The notes below the pieces were generated by a model that saw only the letters and a program-made list of their open reading frames with translations, did no database searches and had not been told where the DNA came from. The position numbers and the translations under genes were made by a program. This document shows, piece after piece, positions 10,837 through 23,300 of a stretch of 64,000 nucleotides of DNA. Positions within the stretch are counted from its first letter, which is position 1. Every line of letters begins with the position of its first letter. Source of the DNA: Beta vulgaris subsp. vulgaris (taxonomy: Eukaryota; Streptophyta; Magnoliopsida; Caryophyllales; Amaranthaceae); contig NC_079203.1 of NCBI RefSeq assembly GCF_026745355.1, forward strand, positions 55,228,141 through 55,292,140, given 5' to 3'.

Positions 10837-13230
10837 CTAAGTTAAATGTTCTATTATTAATAATATCCCCTTTTTGTCTATAATTTAGCCTTAATTATAT
10901 GGCTATTTGCATTGCAGCTTTGCTTAATTTCTTATTGCATATGGATCATATTCATGATAATGAAAAAACGAAGTAAAAATACATTTTTCTTGAAGGAAAT
11001 GAGTTCATGTACAATTACTATACTTCTTTTCCAGAAAAAGAAAAAGAAATGCATTGTAGTTGTTGTTGTGACTTGTGATTTGTAAAGCTATATTGCCAAC
11101 ATATGATATTCAGTCAGACTGTCTAGCTCAATCAAACCATTATCTTTTTGTGTATTTTAAAGTACCCTTAAAAATTCATTTTAACCTCAAGTACCCTTGT
11201 CGGATCTTCGACACTCGGACATGGGTGGGACACTTGGACAATTCATTGGGGGCCAAAAAAATTGAAAAAGTTCCAAAATATAACCGAGTCTAAAACTTGG
11301 ACACGTACTCGTGTCGAACATGGATACCCGAGTCCGAGCAACATAGGCGAGTTCTATTGCTTAAACTTTCCTCCCCGACCACTTGTTTTATGTTCAACAA
11401 ATTTAACACTAACTTGTTACTTTCGTAGTAGTACATACATGAACACCAAAGAGATCATATGAAAATTGAAAACCAGATTACGAGGAAGATAAGCTGTTAA
11501 CTTCAAAGAATTCAAGCAAAATCGATTGAGACACAATTGAAAAATCCTACTAAAAATTAACTTAATTTAGGAAAATTCCATCTTAGTATTGATTCTTGAA
11601 AATAACTGCACAACAAAAAATGTGAATTATGACCAGTGATTGAGAAGGTCAAGCCACATAAGATTAAACACCTAAGAAGCTTTGAGAGATCAATCAAGAG
11701 ATAAGCTGTTAATTAGCTCATCTGAATGTTTAATTAACCTTCAAATTGGTAAAATTAACGTACACATCATGAAATAAGCAGTTCAACAAACAGTGCAAAC
11801 AAAACAGTTTTCGTACACCAATAATATTTAGTGCTATAGTGATGAAACTTAAAATTTACACTATTATACTTCTGGATTTTTATGAATTTTAACTAATTCA
11901 ATGATCAACTAATTTAGTTTACCCTTACATCTAGAAGAGATTGATTCTTGATAGTTTTACTGCAAAGCTTTCCCAGTTTTTCCAATGTTAAATGTGTGCG
12001 CATATTATAATTGCGAAATGTGATATGACAAGAAGCTAAGACATAAGAAAATTGTTAAATGTGAGAAAAAAAATGCATGCTATTTGTGTGCATGCTAAGA
12101 AACAATTGTATGAAGTTCGTAGCTATTTTTTTTAAAAAAAAAAGCTATACGCAACCCTAAGGGCTGCACATAAGAGGCTTAAAAGGGAATTTTTTTGAAA
12201 AATAAAGCATTGATTACATCGATTTATGTGTGATTTTATCATAAATGTAAGAATTTATACCATTTTAGGAAATGTATTTAATGCTTATATACAACTCTAA
12301 GGGCTGCATATAGCATTACCCTTCTTTTTTTTTTGCTTAATGCTTATTACTTATTTGAAACCTCTAAATGCGTAAGATTTGCACGATATGGAGAGTTCTA
12401 AATGAAAAAAAAAAATAACATTGGATATACAATGGAATAGTCGTACACTTGGATATAAAAACTAAATGAGCCAGATCGACCAAAGTAGCGCGAACCCCTT
12501 GTATTTACTGAATCTTACGGCTTATTTATGGAACTGACTATTATTTTGACATAATTCTTGATCTCATAATGTTAATCGCATCATAACTTCAATACCTTCA
12601 TGTCGATAGTCTTGGACTTCAACCAATGAAATCAATTTCTCATACCTACAAACAAACGCACAAGACTCACAATTCTCATAGGGAGAAGATACCATCCACT
12701 AAAAGAGACAGAAATCCTCATAATAGCAGGGCTCGAGAAACTCTCATAAAGAAAGACTAATTTATTCAACAAAATAAGAAAATAAACTGAAAACCGAAAA
12801 CTGAAAAGAAAAGGAGCTTAGATAGCAACAAGATAGCATGTAGAGTAAATCTTAGATTGTAAACATCGATTAAAGAAAAGGTAATACTATGGATGTATAC
12901 CAACTTTGTGTAACATGCAAGAATCCTCAATGGCAGAAAACTATACAAGTCTAGTAAGAACCAAACACACATGCACACACCACAATTGGCAATTCATTCA
13001 CCTACCCAATTAAAATGACATTGCATCTCATCAGTAGTAATCTATGGTACGATGCCGTGGAATCAGACCATTGCATTCAGCTTATTAAGTGCACTAATGG
13101 TTGGTCGTATATAGATAGTAAGTCTTAAAATGTGCTGAAGACAATATAATTAAATCAACCAAATAAATCTTATTAAGGAACTTAGCTTATAGTTCAGAAA
13201 AATATAGAGTGAAGGATCAATAACACAGGA
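10837..13230. other. intergenic between SBPase and laccase
   Basis: No supported gene. It includes a GC-richer piece with repeated CGGAC/TTGGACAC words around 11195-11345, probably an old transposon fragment. Two CTAAGGGCTGCA-containing segments (about 12150 and 12299) look like the ends of one degraded element. The longest open frames are under 75 codons and resemble nothing known. Confidence 0.5.
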
Positions 13231-16200
13231 ATGCTGAGGGAAACAACAATGGAACCTTGGATACGTGCTGTTTTTCTAGTAATGGTATTGTTTCCAGCAT
13301 TGGCAGAGGCCAAGGTTAGGCACTACAACTTCAAGGTACGTGACATCCATAATAAGATGACAATAACATCGATAAAAGATTTTCGCGATTAAATTATTCG
13401 TTTTATTTTTATAGGTGTTTGTCAAAATAAGAAATTATAATGAGCCAAAATTTCATGAAACTTCCTACTTCAAGGAATTAGTCCATTTTGGTTTCTCTTT
13501 AATAAAGGAATGGTCAATTTATTTTTAGAGATTCGGACTCATCCCGTTATCAGGTCGTAGAACGAGAAAATATATAGTCTTTTTTTGTTGAACAAAGCAT
13601 CATTATAACTTCAAAGAGTTTGTTACAACCCTTAATAATATTGAGTATTAGTGTATTACAATAACTAGGGGAAGTGGAGAAAATATAATCCCGGACTCAA
13701 TAGTATTAATAGTAGTAATATAAGAAAGCATTAAAATTAATTTAAGAGTAAGTTGATACTTGTTAATTTGGATTGTGATCATTTATGTTGAAATTAATAT
13801 TAGACGGTTCGTTGTTAAATGTTGATTATGTAGCTCGAGTATTCGGGGCTTATAGTGGAGCAGTGTCATAACGTCATTTAACTATGTGATGCACATCAAA
13901 TATCTCATTGCCACTAAGAGGAATAAATTTTAAGTTAAGAGTACATCTTTTTTTGGATTTGGCATGGTGTAGATGTTGGCTAGAGCAATTAAATCGAGAT
14001 AGAGTACATAGTGCAACACCTAAATTAGGTTTTTGTTGAACTTGGAAGTAGGATTTGTATGCATAATAATTCTAGCTATAGTACTTAATTATGCCCTCGT
14101 GTAAGGTGGTAGATTCATATGTAGTTTTCCGTAGATAATATTTATGTCAATGTCTATGGACCATGGTAATTCTTGTCTATATATCCTAAAAATTAAGTCT
14201 TTTAATAAAAGTCATTCACCACTTTAGTGGTGGTATATATTGAGTGGGAACGATTCGTCGTGAAGTAAGTCACATATTTGTGGACGGGAAATCTAATACT
14301 GTCTATGATAATGACTAATGAGTAGGGGATTTTCCTTGAAATATTTCATATGATTTTCATGTCACTTACCACCATTTAATATCAGCTATATATCAAACAC
14401 GAGGTAGTATTTATCCATCTAAAACAACTCTTTTTACGAAATTTCATACTCTTCAAGCATATCTAAGTGCTGATTCTAGATTCTAGCAATTCCCAATGAA
14501 CAAGGCCGTATCATACAAGTAATTAACATTTAACAAGCTCTCTGTAACTCACTAATTCAAGTGGACGCATATACAGGTGGTCATGAAGAACTACACAAAG
14601 CTTTGTTCCACCAAGCCCATTGCTACTGTCAACGGCAAATTTCCAGGGCCAACCCTTCGAGCAAGGGAAGGTGACAATGTTCTAGTCAAGGTCATCAATG
14701 ATGTCAGTTACAATGTCACTATACATTGGTGAGACTTTAAATCTTTGAAATAAGGCTAACAATCGTTTTTTCATGCTACCAAAGTTAAATCTATCACATT
14801 AGAGTAAGTGATGCAGGTTGAGTTCATGTTTAGGCTAGCTCGACTCATTACTCGTTAGTATTTCGAGTCGAGCTTGAGTTGAGTCGAATCAAGTTTTGAC
14901 CTAGTTGAGCTTTGACTGAGTAGATTTCGAGTAACTTGCAAATGTTTTGGGTTAAAAGTAACTCTAAGTTAGAAAACACGTCGAGTTTAGGTACTTTGCG
15001 GTATATAATTAGGTATTCGAACTTTTCACGAGTTTTAAAGTCGAGTATCAAGTTGCTCAACTCGGCTTGCCAACATTTCAGTCGAGTTAGATTCGAGATC
15101 ACTCGAGTCGAACTTGGATAGAGTTGAACACAAGTATCTTGTTAATTATCTCGTCTCATTTGCACCCTTTAACATGTCGCCTGTGATATAATAATTAACG
15201 TCGTATTACATCTGCGTGTTTTAGGCATGGCATACGGCAGCTTAGAACAGGATGGTCAGATGGTCCGGCATACATAGCACAATGCCCTATACAACCGGGA
15301 CAAAGCTATCTTTACAACTTCAGCATCATAGGGCAAAGAGGCACACTTTTCTGGCACGCACATATATCTTGGCTAAGGGCCACTATGCATGGAGCCATTG
15401 TTATTCTGCCTAAGAAAGGCACCCCATACCCTTTCCCACAGCCTGTCAAAGAAAAAATTATTGTGTTAGGTGAGTACTCTTCAACACATTATTATTTTTG
15501 GACTTACACATCTTCTATATTACTAGCTACTTTTAGTAGTATCACTCAATTTTTTAGACTTCCTTTTGTACGAATCAATATAGCCCCACGCAAGTAGTTT
15601 CTAAATATATATTGATAGATATCATTATCTTTATACAATTATACTACTTGACATTTTTTTTATACATACTCCATGGAATTTGGAAAATGACCTTCGACCT
15701 GCTAAACCTTCCCAATATCCCAACAACAACCATGCTGCATGCTGTATGATGTTAGTATTCTCCCTGTCCCTTTATAATAGAGGTTGGATTCGTCTTAAAA
15801 AATTGCACTATTTACCTACTATATTCGACCATGCATTTTTTAGTTTTAGGCAAAATCAACCGTTACTATATGCTATCTTGTTGGATTCGTCTCAATATAT
15901 ACTTTCATAATATAAACTTCTCATAATTTTTACTAATACACAATCAAAGTTATTAATAGTCAAAATACTGCATCAGCAAGCGTGCATGAAAGCCAAAGTG
16001 TTGCATCTATTTTGTTACGGAGGAAGTAACATAATCGTATACTTCATAAAAACTAAATTTTGCTGCTTCTATCAACTATTGCAGCGGAATGGTGGAAAGC
16101 AGATACAGAAGCAGTGATTAATCAAGGTACACTGTCTGGTATGCCACCAAATGTATCAGATGCACATACCATGAATGGATATACTGGACCAATTCGGAAT

Positions 16201-18294
16201 TGTTCAATCTCTTCTCAGGGTACTAACAATTTACTTTCAACTACCCTAAAATTTGCCTAAGTATAAATAATTTCTTCAAACATTTACATCAGCATAATCA
16301 CCTTGCTCATATAATTTACAGGTACTTATACCCTACATGTTGAGCATAACAAAACCTATCTTCTACGCATTATCAATGCTGCAATCAATGACGAGATTTT
16401 TTTCAGAATTGCTGGTCACAAATTTACTGTGGTAGAAGTTGATGCAAGCTACACAAAACCATTTGTAACAGACACTATCTACATAGCCCCTGGACAAACT
16501 ACAAATGCACTTCTTAAGGCTGATCAATCCCCTTCCAAGAAATACTTAATTGGCATGTCTTCCTTCATGGATGCGCCATCAGTAGCTGTCGATAACACAA
16601 CAAACTATGGCCTATTGCGCTACAATGGCGGTCCACTTGGCTCGCGCCTTGTCTTAACCACAATGCCTCCAATCAACGCAACCAAAGCTCAATTAAATTT
16701 TAGCAATGCACTTCGAAGTCTAAACTCGAAAAAATATCCCGCGCAAGTCCCCTTAACCATTGATCATTCTCTACTATTCACCACGGGTGTTGGTGTTAAC
16801 CCTTGTGCAACATGTCTAAATGGTAGTAAACTCGTAGGTAACATTAACAATGTTACGTTTGTTATGCCAAGTATTGCATTGCTTCAGGCTTATTACTACA
16901 ACATTAGTGGAGTTTTTACAGATGATTTTCCATCGAAGCCTCCTACTAATTTCGATTATACTATTGCAAATTATACTGGAGGTTTGGCTACTATGAATGG
17001 TACTAAGGTTTACAGGTTAAGTTATAATGCGACGGTACAAGTTGTGCTACAAGATACGTCCATCATTGCGCCCGAAAGCCATCCGCTACACCTACATGGG
17101 ACTAATTTCTTCGTTGTTGGTATGGGTACAGGCAATTATAATGCTACTAAGGATTTTAAAAACTTCAATCTCGTCGATCCGGTTGAGCGCAATACAATCG
17201 ATGTACCTACTGGTGGATGGACTGCTATCAGATTTCGAGCTGATAATCCAGGTATAGTAACATGACAACTATCTAATAGAGTTCTATCAGCTAACGTTGA
17301 TAGAGTATAAATCTATTTATGAGGCCTCAACCATTAGCTTAAGCTTTAGAGTATAAATCTATTCATGGAGCCTCAACCATCAGCTTAAGCTTTTGGTTGA
17401 GGCCCCATGAATAGATTTATACTCTATCAAACATGATTAAGGGTCTATTTGGTAGGGCGTAAAACATTTTCCTGGAAAACTGTCTTCTTCTGTTTTCAAT
17501 TATACATTATTTGGTTTGCAAAGGAGTGTAAGAACATTTTCCCTTGGAGTAAAATTGCTACCTCAATGAGGGAAAACCATTTTTCTTTCCAAATGAAGGA
17601 AAAACTGTTTTCCTTTCTTTTCTTTATCTCTCTTGTACACTCCTCTTACTACCTGCTTACTTTCTCTTTCATTTTCCTTTCATGTCATCATTTTTCTTAT
17701 ATGGAACCAAACAACGTAAAACTAATTTTGAAATTGTATTTTTCATTGTAAATTGTTTTCCATGAAAATTATTTTACACTGAAAATGTTTTACGCCCAAC
17801 CAAACGGAACCTAATTAAACTGATGGTCTAAAATGTTTGCCTCGAGATATAAATCTCACGTCAACAATTTAATTAATACGTAGGAAATCAATAAAATTTA
17901 GATAAAAATATAAAACAAGATTTAAAAAATTGTCAAAGCATAAATTGTACACGTTTGTAGCACCACACGATTCAACATGAAAAAAGTATGTCATCATGAT
18001 ATGATACTGTTCAAGCCGAACCATGAATCTTGTTTGATTTGTCTTTGTGGATGCTAAAGTAGGACACATTATATATGAGACACAAACATTGACACAATTA
18101 ACCATGACAAAATCACAATTTAATGTGGTTGTTTTGACAAAATATTGTTAATGGTGAGTGCAGGTGTTTGGTTTATGCATTGTCATCTGGAGGTACACAC
18201 TTCATGGGGACTAAAGATGGCATTTTTAATAGAGAATGGTGATGGACCAAATAAGTCTATCATGCCACCTCCAAAAGACCTACCTAAATGTTAA
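13231..18294 (+). CDS. laccase, secreted multicopper oxidase (6 exons, 565 aa)
   Basis: Oxidises phenolics such as monolignols in the cell wall while reducing oxygen to water. Exons: 13231-13335, 14577-14728, 15225-15469, 16085-16219, 16322-17251, 18164-18294. All junctions are GT-AG and frame-consistent, giving 565 aa, normal for plant laccases. A hydrophobic signal peptide spans about 8-27, ending ALAEA. Copper ligands are all present: HWHG (85-88), HAHISW (130-135), HPLHLHG (466-472) and [14 protein letters not shown] (528-541), which holds the T1 cysteine Cys529. Many N-x-S/T sites fit a secreted glycoprotein. An in-frame ATG at 13249 (MEPW...) gives a more usual laccase N-terminus and may be the true start. 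Ascorbate oxidase is less likely given the VVMKN-type start and the length. Which of the many laccase subgroups it belongs to cannot be told without a tree. Confidence 0.93.
14815..15135. mobile_element. GAGTCGAG-rich element in laccase intron 2
   Basis: A ~300-bp stretch is dense in GAGTCGAG/CTCGAGTCGA words in both orientations (for example GTCGAGCTTGAGTTGAGTCG near the left and TCACTCGAGTCGAAC near the right). It has open frames on both strands, as inverted-repeat DNA often does. It differs in composition from the AT-rich intron around it, so it is probably a non-autonomous DNA transposon remnant. Target duplication not resolved. Confidence 0.45.
17298..17429. mobile_element. fold-back element in laccase intron 5
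   Basis: The left end TGATAGAGTATAAATCTATT (17298-17317) is repeated as its reverse complement at the right end (17410-17429). The interior holds CCTCAACCA and TGGTTGAGG as further pairing arms and a partial direct duplication of TAGAGTATAAATCTATT. It lies 46 bp after the exon 5 donor and is related to the repeat in SBPase intron 3. Confidence 0.7.
17441..17811. mobile_element. PIF/Harbinger (Tourist-like) MITE, TSD TAA
   Basis: The terminal repeats GGGTCTATTTGGTAGGGCGT (left) and GGTTCCGTTTGGTTGGGCGT (right, minus strand) continue identically as AAAACATTTTC. Both ends are flanked by TAA (17438-17440 and 17812-17814), the 3-bp duplication typical of PIF/Harbinger. The element is 371 bp and non-coding, inside laccase intron 5 directly after the fold-back. 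Confidence 0.75.
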
Positions 18295-18299
18295 AAGTT

Positions 18300-19270
18300 C
18301 AATAAAAAAAGACATCCTTGCATAGATTCCATTGGCTTATGCTCAATGGAGAGAGAAGATTCTTTGGAGATTCTTTATTAAAAAAACTTTGGGTTTCAAC
18401 TTTTTGTGTTGTTACACAACAAAAGAGAGGGAGTATTATTATAAAATAATTTACTATATGAGTGATTTAATTTCTTGGGAGAAGTTTGGTTTCCCAACTT
18501 CAAACTGCAAAGCAGCTTCAAAGTGCATCATTAGGAGAAGAAAACTGAAAGAAGATAATATGGCAGTGCTTTATTTTTTTTTATTTCTAGATTTTCTTCT
18601 AAGTTATGTAAATTTGTGCAATGTTTTAGGACAAAACAACACAACCCCATCCCTTTTGGTTCTGTTTTGTTTGCTTTTGTATAGGCATAAAGTTTGCTAC
18701 ATATCTCTCCAATAAATGAAATTGTTTGAAACTTCATAATAAATGTTCCGTATGTCAAACGTTCAAATATTTGACCATTACTTCTAAAGTCAAAACTCAA
18801 CCGTACCCACATACACGACTATTATTATATTAGAACTCAGCTTCCTTCATCATATCTTAAGTTGGCTACTTAAACAGACTCTTAATATTATATTTTCACT
18901 TACAATACATAGTTAATTACTTTCACCACGTCTAACACCATATTAACAGCAAGCCTATCAACTATCACCACCCGCACACCACACATCAACCACCAACCAC
19001 CAACCACCTTTACTCATTACCCTAATTACCACATTTCCTCCACCATCATTGCATCGCTTCACTTGTGGTAATACCATCTATATAACTTGTGATAGTCGTA
19101 TACTATCTCATAATATATAGTAGTACCAAACAATCATTTTATCTATTATGATCCCGACGAATCAAGTCATAGACTTAGTCTACGAATCAAGTCATATACT
19201 TAGTCTAGTAGTAAGCTTTGTATACCATGACTTAGAGGTAACGATATCAAGATATCAAGTAGTATCAAAC
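18300..19270. other. laccase 3' flank and intergenic
   Basis: 3' untranslated and intergenic sequence. Open frames at 18332-18715 and 18531-18812 overlap on opposite strands, are low-complexity, and have no domain. Nothing else was recognised. Confidence 0.5.
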
Positions 19271-19707
19271 TCTACAAGTAGGGATGAAAATGGATGATGG
19301 ATCATCCATTATCCGCTTAATATAACTCGCTTTTATTAAGTGGGTGAAAACCTGAAATAAACAGATGAAAAGTGGGTGGCGGGTGAGATTTTTTCCATTC
19401 GTCAACTGACCCATCACCCGCTTAACACCCATCCATCATCCATTTTGTCAATTACACATGTTTATTTACTTACTTTATTAAATTTTTTTAGTTGAAAAAT
19501 TTATACAACTATGTATTTTATGGCATAATTTTTTTGTAAAAGTTGTTAAATAACTCCTTACCCGCTAACTGTTGGAACATTTATAGGGTAATGGGTTTGA
19601 AACTCATAAGGGTATGTACTAGAAGAGGAGGAGGTCTAGTATGCAAAAGACTAGAGTGCATCAAGTGGCAAAACGCATTGATAAACCAAGGGAGACAGAA
19701 GACTGGC

Positions 19708-19822
19708 CGCGAGTCGCGACAGAGTCGCGAGTCGCGACCAGTGGACCGTCGCGAGTCGCGACAGGTGTCGCGGGTCGCGACCAGCGCCTCGCGACTCGCG
19801 AGTTTTTCGCGAGTCGCGACGT
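19708..19822. repeat. TCGCGA palindrome cluster in LTR U3
   Basis: Ten TCGCGA hexamers occur in about 115 bp, mostly in the larger words GAGTCGCGAC and GTCGCGACC, in direct and inverted arrangement. The segment is a CpG island-like block inside an AT-rich LTR, about 175-290 bp before the TATA box. The same block is in the 3' LTR. Confidence 0.85.
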
Positions 19823-19997
19823 GTCTTCTGCCTTGGAATGCGAAAAGATGCCTTGACGGTTTTATGTCCGTTGTGATGTTATGGCCTCATTTTAATGACC
19901 TTTAAGGTCCTTAAATCAGCTGATTAAAGGCCTTTGATGGGTGATTAACATGGGGTTATGGATTAACTACTCTAGTCAATGAAAGGTTTATTCTTCC

Positions 19998-20005
19998 TAT
20001 ATAAA
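19998..20005 (+). promoter_or_regulatory. TATA box of LTR promoter
   Basis: TATATAAA in a plant-like context (CCTATATAAACC), identical in the 3' LTR. It sits about 430 bp into the LTR, so R-U5 would be about 290 bp. Confidence 0.6.
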
Positions 20006-20319
20006 CCTTGGGATTCCTATGAGTGAAGGGTTAGAAGAAAATCAGAATTTTCTATTCTATACTCTCTCAAATACTTCTTGCTTAGCTTAGAGAAAACTTG
20101 CAATCTTCTCTTGAGTGTTCTTCACAAACACAAAACACAAGTTCTTGTTGATTCACTTAGAAGATCATCTAAGTGGATTGTTTCTCTCCATTGTATCTCA
20201 TTAGTTATTTCGTGTTAACCCGGTGATCCTAGAGGGGCGAAATTAAACTAATAGGAAAGCGTAGTTTCCGTGCCTTGGAGTGGATATCCGGTTTTCTCTT
20301 TGATCACACATCTAACAAT

Positions 20320-20335
20320 CTATTAGTTTAAATTT
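20320..20335 (+). other. presumed primer-binding region, complementary to own U5
   Basis: Two bases after the 5' LTR, where a tRNA primer site (usually TGGTATCAGAGC in plant Copia) is expected, there is CTATTAGTTTAA (20320-20331). It is the exact 12-nt complement of TTAAACTAATAG in the same element's U5 (20243-20254), and pairing continues with AAA after a one-base bulge. No canonical tRNA 3'-end match is visible. Primer function is inference. Confidence 0.45.
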
Positions 20336-20348
20336 CCCTTTTTCGGAT

Positions 20349-23300
20349 ATGGCTCAATCACTCAAGGACATGACTATGAACTTCCAAAAGTTGGATAAGT
20401 TCGAGGGGTGGTATCGAGGTGGCAAAAGAAGATGCACTTCTTGTTGACCGCTTGAATGTGGTGTATGTTTATCAACTCCTATGCCACCACTCCCGGAAGA
20501 TGGAGAGGAAGAGCCTCTTGAGACTACTAGGAAGAGGATCAAGTGGGAGAATGATGACTACATTTGTCGTGGTCATATTCTCAACTCTCTCACCGACCCG
20601 TTGTTTGATCTCTACCAAAATGTGGAGAGTGCAAAGGAACTTTGGGATACTCTTGAGGCCAAGTACATTTCGGAAGATGCTTCAAGTAAGAAATTCCTTG
20701 TTAGTAATTTTAATTCTTTTAAAATGACTAATGATCGGCCTATTATGGAGCAATTCCATGAGGTTCATCATATTTTGAACCAAATAAGATCACATGGTAT
20801 GGTGATGGATGAGGCAATTGCGGTTGCCTCAATCATTGACAAATTACCAAATTCTTGGAAAGATACAAAACATCTTTTAAAACATAAAAAGGAAGACATG
20901 TCCATGGAGCAATTAGGAACTCATCTTCGTATTGAAGAGGGGATCCGGGCTCAAGATGGGGTTAAGGATACTACTCCTAGTATTCCTAAATCTACCGTTA
21001 ATTTGGTAGAGGTTGGTGGGTCTAGTAAGACCAAGAAATCCAACAACAACAACAACAACAATAACAAAACCAATGTTGCAAACAAGAAGAGGAAGACCCT
21101 CTCTTGTTGGATATGCAATGGTCCTCATCTTAAGAGGGATTGTCCTTCTAACAACAAGAAGAAGACAAAGAACACACAACCTAGTGTTGTTCAAAACCAA
21201 GGTAACAATGCACATGTTAATGTAATTGAAGAAATGCATTTTGTTGCTATGATTTCTGAAATTATGTGTGTGCAGGTTGATGATTCTTGGTGGATAGATT
21301 CGGGAGCCTCTAGACATGTGTGCAATAACAAGGATTTCTTCAAGTCTTTGAAAGATTTGGATGATGGTCCAATCTTGTATATGGGGAATGATTCTACGGT
21401 AAAGGCTAGAGGATAGGCCAAGTAGAATATTGTTAACCTCGGGAAAGACTTTAACTCTCCGGGATGTTGTGTATGTACCGGAAGTTAGGAAGAATCTTGT
21501 GTCAGGAGGTCTCTTGAATAAGTATGGTTTTAAAGTTGTTTTTGAGTCGGATAAATTTGTACTTTCCAAGGGTGGTATTTTTGTTGGACAAGGTTTCTTT
21601 TGTAATGGAATGTTTAAATTTAGTATTGATAATAAAATTGGTACTAGTTCTATTTACATGCTTGATGTTTCTTCTCTATGGCACAATCGTTTATGTCATG
21701 TGAATTATCGTAGATTATATGACATGTCTAAAATGGGGTTGATACCTCCTTTCGATTTAAAGTTAGAGAAGTGTCACACTTGCGTGCTAAATAAAATTAC
21801 AAAAAATCCTTATCCTAGTGTGACTAGACAAACGGTATTGCTTGAATTGGTGCATAGTGACTTGTGTGACTTTCATAGTTCACCTTCTTTAGGAAATAAA
21901 AAATATATTGTAACTTTTATTGATGATTTTTCAAGGTTTTGTTACATATATTTATTATTTACTAAAGATGAAGCACTAGAAAAGTTTAAGACCTTTAAAA
22001 TCGAAGTGGAACTCCAACTTAATCAAAAGATTAAAAGACTTCGAACGGATAGGGGTGGTGAATATTATAATCCAAGTTATTTTAGTTCCATTGGTGTAAT
22101 TCATGAAACAACCGCCCCATACTCACCTCAAAGTAATGGTATAGCGGAAAGGAAAAATAGGGTCCTAAAAGAAATGGTTAATACCATGCTTTCTAATTCG
22201 GGTCTTAATGACGGTTTTTGGGGTGATGCAATTTTAACTGCATGTTACATTTAAATCGAGTTCCTAATAAAAGGAATAAGACTACCCCTTATGAACTTTG
22301 GTGTAATAAAAAGCCTAATCTCAATTACCTTAAGGTATGGGGTTGTAGGGCAATTGTCAAATTGACGGAACCTAAAAGGAAAACTTTAGGTGAAAAAGGA
22401 ATTGATTGCATTTTTATAGGCTATGCGGTACATAGCAAAGCCTATAGGTTTTATGTCATTGAGCCCAATGACTTTGTCTCTATTCACTCCGTGATAGAGT
22501 CAAGGGATGCAATATTTGATGAGACTAGATTCTCATCGATTCCAAGACCAAAGGACATGTTACCTAGTACTAGTTCCAATGTTGTAGATGACATTGCAAA
22601 TGATCATGATACTACAACACCGGAAATTAGGAAAAGTAAACGAATTAGAAAAGAGAAATCTTTTGGACCGGATTTTCAACTATATTTAGTTGAAGGGTCA
22701 AGGGAGTCAATTTCGACTCAAATTTCATATTGTTACAATATGGAGGAGGATCCTAGGTCCTTTGATGAGGCTATGAAGTCTCATGATTCTGCTTTCTGGA
22801 AAGAGGCAGTGAATGATGAAATGGATTCTATAATGGGTAATCACACTTGGATTTTAGCTAATTTACCTCCCGGTTGCAAACCCCTAGGTTGTAAATGGAT
22901 TTTTGTAAGGAAAAAGAAAATCGATGGAACCATACTAAAACATAAGGCCCGGTTAGTGGTCCAAGGTTTTAGGCAAAGATATGGTATCGATTACTTTGAT
23001 ACTTATGCTCCAGTAGCTAGAATAGCTACTATTAGACTATTGATAGCATTAGCTGCGATTCATGGTCTAGTAATTCACCAAATGGATGTAAAAACTGCTT
23101 TTCTTAATGGTGAATTGGAGGAGGAAGTGTACATGAATCAACCTGAAGGGTTTGTGGTTAAAGGTCAAGAAACTAAAGTTTGTAAATTGGTTAGATCTTT
23201 GTATGGTCTTAAACAAGCACCTAAGCAATGGCATCAAAAATTTGATGAAGTTGTGTTGTCTAGTGGGTTCAAAATAAATCAGTCCGATAAGTGTGTATAT

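Larger units (their letters stand above)
19570..20317 (+). repeat. 5' LTR of Copia element
   Basis: Begins TGTTGGAACA and ends ATCTAACA, 748 bp. A TATA box (TATATAAA, 19998-20005) places the transcription start near 20030. The GC-rich TCGCGA cluster (about 19708-19822) is in U3. Relative to the 3' LTR it lacks six single bases, mostly in homopolymers. Confidence 0.95.

Noticed and set aside
20913..21569. 218-codon minus-strand open frame
   Set aside because: Antisense shadow of the Copia gag/protease region, which has clear motifs on the plus strand.
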